NCBI GenBank assembly: GCA_016869415.1
Contig: VGEI01000242.1
Coordinates: 1-5,803 of the forward strand
DNA: 5,803 bases
Reading direction: 5' to 3'
Origin: Alphaproteobacteria bacterium
Lineage (GTDB): Bacteria > Pseudomonadota > Alphaproteobacteria > CACIAM-22H2
Positions 1-4,777 of the stretch are shown here, piece after piece. A program made the position numbers and the translations under genes. Every line of letters begins with the position of its first letter. Positions within the stretch are counted from its first letter, which is position 1. The notes beneath the pieces are model-generated. The model searched no databases. It saw only the letters and a list, made by a program, of their open reading frames with translations, and had not been told where the DNA came from.

Positions 1-130
1 CGGGGGTTTCGGGGCGGCCCCCCGCCGGACCCCAGAAAATTGTCCAATCACCTTTGTCTACCCAGGCCCGCTTTGTCGTGACGGGGCATGAGGTTAGGCT
101 GTGGAGGAAAACTTGGCGTGCTGCCGGAGC

Positions 131-172
131 GAATAAGCGAGGAAATCCGGGGCTCCGCCCGAAAAAGCGAGG
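131..172. repeat. Short direct repeat with flanking inverted repeat
   Basis: The 12-mer GAATAAGCGAGG at 131-142 recurs with one mismatch as GAAAAAGCGAGG at 161-172, exactly 30 bp apart. Between and beside the copies lie CGGAGC (125-130) and its complement GCTCCG (152-157). The element is downstream of panC in the only gene-free stretch at the left edge (1-193). It is not followed by a T-run on either strand, so I do not call it a terminator. Function unknown; it could be chance or part of a dispersed repeat. Confidence 0.35.
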
Positions 173-193
173 TTTGGTGCGAGGGGGGGTGCG

Positions 194-1045
194 CTAGAAA
201 GCCACCGGCAGGTTGTCGATGAGCCGTGTCTTGCCCAGCCAGGCCGCTGCCGCGACGCGCGCGGGACGTTCGAGGCGTTCGATCTTCTTCAGAGTGACGG
301 CGTCGACCACATCGAGATAGTCGAGACGGCTGAAGCCCGCGCCGAACAGCTCCCGTTTGCCACGGTCGGTCGTGGCACTCGCCGTGCCGCCGGCTTCCAT
401 ATCGGCCGCGGCCTGCCGTAGCACGCGATGGAGCGTGGGCGCGATCGCCCGCTCTGCCGGGGTGAGATAGGCGTTGCGCGACGACAGGGCGAGGCCATCA
501 CTCTCGCGAAAGGTGGGCACGCCCTCGATGCGCACGGGGATGTCGAGGTCGCGCGCCAGCTGGCGGATCACCTGGAGCTGCTGATAGTCCTTCTCGCCGA
601 AGAACCCGGCATCGGGCAGGCATTGCAGCAGCAGCTTGGTGACGATAGTGGCCACGCCCTGGAAGTGGCCGGGGCGGAACGGCCCGCACAATCCCTCGGT
701 CAGGCCGCTGACGGTCACCGCGGTGACCGCGCCCTCGGGATACATCTCCGCCACCTGCGGCGCGAAGATCGCATCGGCGCCGACCGTGGCGAGCTTGGCC
801 GCGTCGCCGTCGAGGTCGCGCGGATAGAGCTGGAAATCCTCGTTGGGGCCGAACTGGGTGGGATTGACGAAGATCGAGACCACGGCGCGCCGGCACTGCT
901 GGCGCGCCCGCTTGACCAGCGAGAGGTGGCCGTCATGCAGGGCGCCCATGGTCGGCACGAGGCCGACGCTCTCTTCCGCACGCCGCCAGAGCGCAACGGC
1001 GCTTCGCAGATCGGCGATGGTGCGCATGATCGGAGGTGAAGCCAT
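194..1045 (-). CDS. panC: Pantothenate synthetase (pantoate--beta-alanine ligase) PanC
   Basis: Cytoplasmic enzyme that joins pantoate to beta-alanine using ATP, through a pantoyl-adenylate intermediate; this is the last step of pantothenate (vitamin B5, CoA precursor) synthesis. All family landmarks are visible (numbered from the chosen start): PTMGALHDGH at 31-40 with the HxGH-type nucleotide-binding motif, SIFVNPTQF at 57-65, GFFGEKDYQQL at 147-157 and the KMSKS-like LALSSRNAYL at 185-194. The ATG at 1043-1045 gives 283 residues, a normal PanC length, and has GGAG six bases upstream (1052-1055 on the complement). An ATG at 1060 adds five residues but lacks a good ribosome-binding site. An ATG at 1027 would fit the usual N-terminus but also lacks one. 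The gene follows rpsU on the same strand; I see no clear promoter of its own. panB is not in the window. Confidence 0.96.
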   Translation of the reverse strand: MASPPIMRTIADLRSAVALWRRAEESVGLVPTMGALHDGHLSLVKRARQQCRRAVVSIFVNPTQFGPNEDFQLYPRDLDGDAAKLATVGADAIFAPQVAEMYPEGAVTAVTVSGLTEGLCGPFRPGHFQGVATIVTKLLLQCLPDAGFFGEKDYQQLQVIRQLARDLDIPVRIEGVPTFRESDGLALSSRNAYLTPAERAIAPTLHRVLRQAAADMEAGGTASATTDRGKRELFGAGFSRLDYLDVVDAVTLKKIERLERPARVAAAAWLGKTRLIDNLPVAF

Positions 1046-1051
1046 GAGCGT

Positions 1052-1055
1052 CTCC
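1052..1055 (-). promoter_or_regulatory. Ribosome-binding site deciding the panC start
   Basis: GGAG on the minus strand lies six bases before the ATG at 1043-1045. The competing in-frame ATGs at 1060 and 1027 have no comparable purine stretch at the right distance, which favours the middle start. Confidence 0.55.
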
Positions 1056-1080
1056 GGCATCGGCTCGATGGGGGCGCCTC

Positions 1081-1120
1081 AAGAACACGAACGCCCGCGA
1101 ACGAGGCTCGCGGGCGGTTC
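1081..1120 (-). terminator. Probable rho-independent terminator after rpsU
   Basis: Read on the minus strand, CGCCCGCGA (complement of 1108-1116) pairs perfectly with TCGCGGGCG (complement of 1092-1100) around a seven-base loop. TTCGTGTTCTT, a T-rich though interrupted tail, follows. It sits 52 bp past the rpsU stop and before panC, so it would end or attenuate the rpsU transcript. The weak tail suggests partial read-through into panC. Confidence 0.65.
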
Positions 1121-1167
1121 GGAAACTCTGCGGTCGAAGGCTCTCGGAGGAGCCGCCGACGGAAACC

Positions 1168-1371
1168 TTAGTAGCCTTCGCGCTCCATGCGCTTGCGGGC
1201 GACCTTGCGGGCCCGGCGGACCGCTTCGGCCTTCTCGCGCGCCTTGCGCTCGGAGGGCTTCTCGAAATGACGCCGCAGCTTCATCTCGCGGAATACGCCC
1301 TCGCGCTGGAGCTTCTTCTTGAGGGCGCGCAGGGCCTGGTCGACGTTATTGTCGCGAACGATGACTTGCAC
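1168..1371 (-). CDS. rpsU: 30S ribosomal protein bS21 (RpsU)
   Basis: Small basic protein of the 30S subunit, near the platform where the 3' end of 16S rRNA and the mRNA leader lie; it assists initiation. The 67 residues start MQVIVRDNNVDQALRALKKK, continue through FREMKLRRHFEKPSERKARE and end in an Arg/Lys-rich helix. This is the bS21 pattern and the length expected for alphaproteobacteria. The start codon is GTG (complement of 1369-1371). It is supported by the family N-terminus, by AAAGGAG at 1384-1390 on the complement, twelve bases upstream, and by the lack of a nearby in-frame ATG. It is transcribed divergently from def and followed by a terminator-like hairpin. Confidence 0.96.
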   Translation of the reverse strand: MQVIVRDNNVDQALRALKKKLQREGVFREMKLRRHFEKPSERKAREKAEAVRRARKVARKRMEREGY

Positions 1372-1461
1372 GGTTTGGCCGCACTCCTTTCCGATCCCAT
1401 GGGGATTTAATGACGAAGCACCGGGACCGTCGGAACGGTTACCGGCACCACTGAATCGCAG

Positions 1462-1490
1462 CTTATATCACAAGGGCTTGGCCCTGGGAA
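1462..1490 (-). promoter_or_regulatory. Candidate rpsU promoter with extended -10
   Basis: On the minus strand TTCCCA (complement of 1485-1490) is 17 bp from TATAAG (complement of 1462-1467), which is preceded by TGA, forming an extended -10 (TGnTATAAG). Transcription would begin near 1455 and leave a leader of about 84 nt before the GTG. A GANTC methylation-type site (GAATC, 1453-1457) lies at the predicted start point. Inferred from motif match only. Confidence 0.45.
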
Positions 1491-1502
1491 GTCTTGATTA
1501 AG

Positions 1503-1539
1503 CCCCTTTACCCAAGGGGTTCGGGCACCCATAGTGCCC
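1503..1539 (+). promoter_or_regulatory. Tandem hairpins immediately upstream of def
   Basis: Two perfect inverted repeats lie back to back: CCCCTT (1503-1508) with AAGGGG (1514-1519), loop five; and GGGCAC (1523-1528) with GTGCCC (1534-1539), loop five. The second ends two bases before the def ATG, where a Shine-Dalgarno sequence would normally sit, and none is visible there. A weak promoter match, TTTACC (1508-1513), 16 bp, CATAGT (1530-1535), overlaps both and would start transcription at about the ATG itself. The region may therefore be either a structured leader or a promoter/operator of a leaderless message. Confidence 0.45.
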
Positions 1540-1541
1540 TC

Positions 1542-2105
1542 ATGGCGATCCTCAAAATAGCCCGTATGGGCCACCCGGTGCTGCGCAGCCGCGCCCAGGA
1601 GGTGCCCGACCCGACCGTGCCGGACATCAAATACCTGGTGCGGGACATGATCGAGACCATGGACGATGCGCCCGGTACGGGTCTGGCCGCTCCCCAGGTG
1701 CACATCCCCCTGCGGGTGGTGGTCTTCCGGGTGGGCGGGCACCGCACCACCGGAGCGCCGGACGACCAGGCCGAGCCCCTGACCGTGCTGATCAACCCCA
1801 TCCTCGAGCCGCAGGGCGAGGAGATGGCCCTGGACTGGGAGGGCTGCCTCTCGGTGCCCGGCATGATGGGGGCAGTGCCGCGCTTCACCCGACTGCGCTA
1901 CCGCGGCTTCACGCCGGACGGCGAGGTGATCGACCGCACGGTCTCGGGCTTCCACGCCCGGGTGGTGCAGCACGAATGCGACCACCTCGACGGCATTCTC
2001 TATCCCCAGAGGATCAAGGACATGCGACTCTTCGGCTTCGTCGAGGAGATGAAGAAAGGCATGGAGCGTCCCCATGAGCGGAAGCCCGAACCCGAAATCG
2101 ACTGA
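1542..2105 (+). CDS. def: Peptide deformylase
   Basis: Metalloenzyme that removes the formyl group from the initiator methionine of nascent proteins at the ribosome. All three family motifs are intact in the 187 residues: GTGLAAPQV (45-53), EGCLS (100-104, metal ligand Cys102) and HECDH (144-148, metal ligands His144 and His148, catalytic Glu145). The start MAILKIARMG is the usual deformylase beginning; the frame is open further upstream to a TTG at 1494, but that extension lacks family character. The stretch CLSVPGMMGAVPRF and the C-terminal SGFHARVVQHECDHLDG resemble, from memory, the mitochondrial-type (PDF1A) branch more than the E. coli enzyme. There is no fmt beside it, so it may be a second deformylase in the genome (inference). 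It overlaps the COQ9 gene by 32 bp. Confidence 0.95.
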   Translation: MAILKIARMGHPVLRSRAQEVPDPTVPDIKYLVRDMIETMDDAPGTGLAAPQVHIPLRVVVFRVGGHRTTGAPDDQAEPLTVLINPILEPQGEEMALDWEGCLSVPGMMGAVPRFTRLRYRGFTPDGEVIDRTVSGFHARVVQHECDHLDGILYPQRIKDMRLFGFVEEMKKGMERPHERKPEPEID

Positions 2106-2766
2106 GTCCGGCTTCGACCACCCCGGATTTGATCGAGACTCCGTGCGACAGCGCCTCATCGAGGCCGCCCTGCCGCATGTCGCTTTCGACGGCTGGACGC
2201 CCGAGACGTTGCGCCTGGCGGCGCAGGATGCCGGCTACGAGCCGGTGATGGCGCTGCGCGTCTTTCCGCGCGGGCCGATCGAGGCGGTCGAGTTCTGGAA
2301 CACGCTCGCCGACCGCCGCATGCTCGCCGCACTGGAGCGTGAGAACCTCTCGGCGATGAAGATCCGGGCCCGTATCGCCCTGGCCGTGCGCCGGCGCCTT
2401 GAGGCAGCGGGTGCGCATCGCGAGGCGGTGCGCCGGGCGCTAGGCCTGCTGTCGCTGCCGCACAACGCGCCGCTGGCCGCGGCGACGCTGTGGCGCACGG
2501 TCGACGCCATCTGGTACGCCGCCGGCGATACGGCGACGGATTTCAACTACTACACCAAGCGCGGCCTGCTGGCGGGAGTCTACAGCGCCACGGTGCTCTA
2601 CTGGCTCGAGGACAAGTCCGAGGGCCAGGAAGCGACCTGGCAATTCCTCGACCGGCGCATCGCCGATGTGATGAAGGTGCCCCAGTTGCTGGGCAGCCTG
2701 CGCGAGCGCCTTGCGGGCCTGCCCAACCCCTTCAGGCCGTTCTTCGCGAGGCGTTCGCGCCTCTGA
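2074..2766 (+). CDS. COQ9-family ubiquinone biosynthesis protein
   Basis: COQ9 proteins are lipid-binding proteins with a TetR-like fold; in mitochondria COQ9 works with the hydroxylase COQ7 in coenzyme Q synthesis. The 230 residues show an N-terminal helical part (about 22-75, RQRLIEAALPHVAFDGW) and the family signature in the C-terminal half: LWRTVDAIWYAAGDTATDFN (139-158), then YYTKRGLLAGVYSATVLYWL (159-178) and TWQFLDRRI (188-196). The ATG at 2074 lies inside the end of def in the +1 frame relative to it. GGAG at 2063-2066, seven bases upstream, supports this start and suggests translational coupling with def. The stop is 3 bp from the purK stop on the other strand. No signal peptide is seen. 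The bacterial role in ubiquinone synthesis is inferred from the family. Confidence 0.9.
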   Translation: MSGSPNPKSTESGFDHPGFDRDSVRQRLIEAALPHVAFDGWTPETLRLAAQDAGYEPVMALRVFPRGPIEAVEFWNTLADRRMLAALERENLSAMKIRARIALAVRRRLEAAGAHREAVRRALGLLSLPHNAPLAAATLWRTVDAIWYAAGDTATDFNYYTKRGLLAGVYSATVLYWLEDKSEGQEATWQFLDRRIADVMKVPQLLGSLRERLAGLPNPFRPFFARRSRL

Positions 2767-2769
2767 GGT

Positions 2770-3882
2770 TCAGCTATCGCTCAGGCTGCCGTCCTTGCGC
2801 GGCAGCAGCCGGGTGACGTGACCCATCTTGCGGCCGGGGCGCGCCTCGGCCTTGCCGTAGAGATGGAGCTTGGCGTCGGGGTCCTTGATCAGCTCCGGCC
2901 AGCGATCGACGGCGTCGCCGATCAAATTGTCCATCACCGCGTCGGAATGGCGGCGCGGACTGCCCAGCGGCAGGCCGCAGATGGCGCGCACCACCTGCTC
3001 GAACTGGCTGGTGACGCAGGCGTCGATGGTCCAGTGGCCGGAATTGTGCGGCCGGGGGGCGAGCTCGTTGACCATCAGCTCGCCGTTCTCGCCGACGAAC
3101 ATCTCGACCGCGATAATGCCGACGAGGTCGAGCTTTTCGGCAATGTGCCGCGCCATGCCTTCGGCCTTGCGCGCCGTGGCGAGGGGAATGCGCGCCGGGG
3201 CGATGGTCTGCGCCAGGATGTGATGCTCGTGCCGGTTCTCGACCGCCACGTAGTTGGCGTGCTTGCCGTCGGGCCCGCGGACGACGATCACCGAGATCTC
3301 GCGCTCGAAATTGACGAAACGCTCGAGCACCGCCTCGGCCGGGTCGGGCATCGCCTTGACCATTGCCTGCCAGAGCGCGGCCGGATCAGCATGGCCGGGC
3401 TTCACCGCCACTTGGCCCTTGCCGTCGTAGCCGAGCCGCGCGGTCTTCAGCACCGAGGGCAGGCCGAGCTCCTGGATGGCGTTCTGCAGCGTCGCCGCGT
3501 CGGTGATTTGCCGCCAGGGCGCGGTAGCGATGCCGATGCCGTTGAGAAAACTTTTCTCGCGCACCCGGTCCTGGCTGATCTGCAAGACGTTGGCCGAGGG
3601 CCGCACCGGCACCAGCCGCTCCAGCTCGGCGACCGGTGCATGCGGGATGTTCTCGAACTCGTAGGTCACCACCGCGACTTCGCGGGCGAAGCGGGCAAGC
3701 GCCTCGTGGTCGGTGTAGGCGGCGACGGTGGCGGCGGCGCTGACCTGTGCTGCCGGCGAGTCCTTCTCCGGGCAGAAAATGTGGCAGCGATAGCCCAGCG
3801 TCGCGGCGGCGAGCGCCGTCATGCGGCCGAGCTGGCCGCCACCGAGGATGCCGATGGTCGAGCCCGGCGGGATTGCGTTCAC
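2770..3882 (-). CDS. purK: N5-carboxyaminoimidazole ribonucleotide synthetase PurK
   Basis: ATP-grasp enzyme of de novo purine synthesis: AIR + ATP + bicarbonate gives N5-CAIR. Its 370 residues have the expected order of motifs: GGGQLGRM (14-21) in the N-terminal Rossmann-like domain, YEFENIP (74-80), QDR (104-106), KTARLGYDGKGQ (146-157, nucleotide-binding loop), FEREISVI (192-199), VEMF (259-262), NELAPRPHNSGHWTID (272-287, metal/ATP site) and RKMGHV (351-356). The start is GTG (complement of 3880-3882), overlapping the purE stop in the four bases GTGA. GGAAGAAG, eight bases upstream (3891-3898 on the complement), is its ribosome-binding site. Coupling to purE is very likely. The other end converges on the COQ9 gene with no room for a separate terminator. 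Confidence 0.97.
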   Translation of the reverse strand: MNAIPPGSTIGILGGGQLGRMTALAAATLGYRCHIFCPEKDSPAAQVSAAATVAAYTDHEALARFAREVAVVTYEFENIPHAPVAELERLVPVRPSANVLQISQDRVREKSFLNGIGIATAPWRQITDAATLQNAIQELGLPSVLKTARLGYDGKGQVAVKPGHADPAALWQAMVKAMPDPAEAVLERFVNFEREISVIVVRGPDGKHANYVAVENRHEHHILAQTIAPARIPLATARKAEGMARHIAEKLDLVGIIAVEMFVGENGELMVNELAPRPHNSGHWTIDACVTSQFEQVVRAICGLPLGSPRRHSDAVMDNLIGDAVDRWPELIKDPDAKLHLYGKAEARPGRKMGHVTRLLPRKDGSLSDS

Positions 3883-4430
3883 GCGCGGCGCTTCTTCCGA
3901 GCCGCGGAGTCGCGCACCGGCTTGGCAGCGACGGCGGCGGTCTGGCGGGAGCGCCAGGCGTCGAGCGCCCTGGCGGTCGCCTTGTCTTCGAGAGCCAGGA
4001 CGGCGGCGGCCAGCAGCCCGGCATTGATGGCCCCGGCGCGGCCGATGGCCAGCGTGCCCACGGGGATGCCGGCCGGCATCTGGGCGATCGATAGCAGGCT
4101 GTCGAGTCCCTGAAGCGCCCGGCTTTCCACCGGCACGCCGAGGACGGGCAGGGGCGTCATGGCGGCAGCCATGCCCGGCAGATGGGCGGCCCCACCGGCG
4201 CCGGCAATGATGACCTTGAGGCCACGCCGGCGCGCCTCTGCGGCATAGGCGAAGAGCCGGCGCGGTGTGCGGTGGGCGGAGACGATGCGGGTCTCGTGCG
4301 GCACGCCCAGCGCCGCGAGGGTCTCGGCGGCGTGGCGCATGGTCTCCCAGTCGGACTGGCTGCCCATGATGATCCCGACCAGCGGGCTGCGGCGGCCGGC
4401 GCGCGCCGCGCGGCGAGAGGGGGGCGCCAT
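3879..4430 (-). CDS. purE: N5-CAIR mutase PurE (class I)
   Basis: Converts N5-CAIR from PurK into CAIR for purine synthesis; cytoplasmic and usually octameric. Diagnostic motifs of the 183 residues: GSQSDWETM (23-31), SAHRTP (51-56, with the catalytic-type His53), GAGGAAHLPGM (77-87), PVLGVPVES (95-103) and SLLSIAQMPAGIPVGTLAIG (111-130). Having purK next door agrees with class I (N5-CAIR mutase) rather than the AIR carboxylase form. The ATG at 4428-4430 is preceded by GGGAGA (complement of 4441-4446) at a ten-base spacing and by a good promoter. The C-terminus ends in an extra basic tail (KPVRDSAARKKRRA) whose codons also carry the purK ribosome-binding site. Length and motifs are otherwise normal. 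Confidence 0.97.
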   Translation of the reverse strand: MAPPSRRAARAGRRSPLVGIIMGSQSDWETMRHAAETLAALGVPHETRIVSAHRTPRRLFAYAAEARRRGLKVIIAGAGGAAHLPGMAAAMTPLPVLGVPVESRALQGLDSLLSIAQMPAGIPVGTLAIGRAGAINAGLLAAAVLALEDKATARALDAWRSRQTAAVAAKPVRDSAARKKRRA

Positions 4431-4476
4431 TTAGATGAAATCTCCCGTGCTCGAATAAGACGGCAAGTGGACGGTT

Positions 4477-4505
4477 TATAAACCAAATTTACCCGCGGGT
4501 AGCAA
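4477..4505 (-). promoter_or_regulatory. purE promoter with palindromic elements
   Basis: On the minus strand TTGCTA (complement of 4500-4505) stands 17 bp from TTTATA (complement of 4477-4482), a good sigma-70-type match; transcription would start near 4470, giving a leader of about 40 nt. The -10 lies inside the perfect 12-bp palindrome GGTTTATAAACC (4473-4484). The perfect palindrome ACCCGCGGGT (4491-4500) fills the rest of the spacer and touches the -35. Either could bind a regulator, but I cannot name one. Confidence 0.6.
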
Positions 4506-4516
4506 ATCGTTAGTAT
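4488..4516 (+). promoter_or_regulatory. Candidate divergent promoter for the GGDEF gene
   Basis: TTTACC (4488-4493) and TAGTAT (4511-4516) are 17 bp apart, each matching four of six consensus bases. They face the GGDEF gene and would start transcription near 4523, about 54 bp before the ATG at 4577. The element overlaps the purE promoter, so the two may compete. It is a weak match and inferred only from sequence. Confidence 0.3.
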
Positions 4517-4576
4517 TCTGCTGCCGTGAAAGCGCGGCGTCGCCCAGGACCGACCACGGACGCGTAACGGGACGGG

Positions 4577-4777
4577 ATGAAGATCAGCGACACGAACCGG
4601 GTTTCAGGGCCGGGCCGGGCCGGCGGCATGGACAAGAAGCCGGCTGTCGGCGCTGCGGCCTAAACACGGACCGCCGATTCGGCGACGAGCCCGCGGGCCA
4701 TCGCCGACGCGGCGTCGATCCTCGACATTCCCGAAACCGAGTTCACGCCGAAGGCCCGCGCCGCGATCACGGCGCTG
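4577..4777 (+). pseudogene. 5' part of the GGDEF gene, cut by an in-frame TAA
   Basis: The ATG at 4577 opens a frame (MKISDTNRVSGPGRAGG...) that is the same frame as the GGDEF domain downstream. It is stopped after 28 codons by TAA at 4661-4663. Beyond the stop the frame continues without another stop, with strongly G/C-biased third positions, through IADAASILDIPETEFTPKAR and into the annotated ATG at 4778. From memory, MKI...(spacer)...IPEAE(F/L)TPK is the usual N-terminus of this Rhodospirillales GGDEF family, so I read this as one gene with a nonsense codon or a sequence error. No ATG, GTG or TTG lies in frame between 4664 and 4777. GGGACGGG just before 4577 is a weak ribosome-binding site. 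The piece contains a GGGCC tandem repeat at 4607-4621. Confidence 0.65.

Noticed and set aside
1..81. Partial plus-strand frame open from the left edge to TGA at 79-81
   Set aside because: Short, low-complexity (Gly/Pro/Arg) and without start, motif or codon bias.
151..165. GGGC...GCCC stem after panC as its terminator
   Set aside because: The stem is only four to five pairs and the following bases on the minus strand are not T-rich.
428..1039. Plus-strand open frame opposite panC
   Set aside because: Shadow of panC, which carries every PanC motif on the other strand.
1407..2159. Minus-strand open frame opposite def (250 codons)
   Set aside because: Antisense to an intact peptide deformylase; the His/Gly/Val-rich translation has no family character, and it covers the divergent promoter region.
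2784..2810. Hairpin at the COQ9/purK junction as a bidirectional terminator
   Set aside because: Neither strand has a T-run after the stem, and it lies inside the purK coding sequence.
2818..4113. Long plus-strand open frame (431 codons) opposite purK and purE
   Set aside because: It is antisense to two genes with complete family motifs; its translation is low-complexity, rich in His, Arg, Asp and Gly, as expected from the complement of GC-rich codons.
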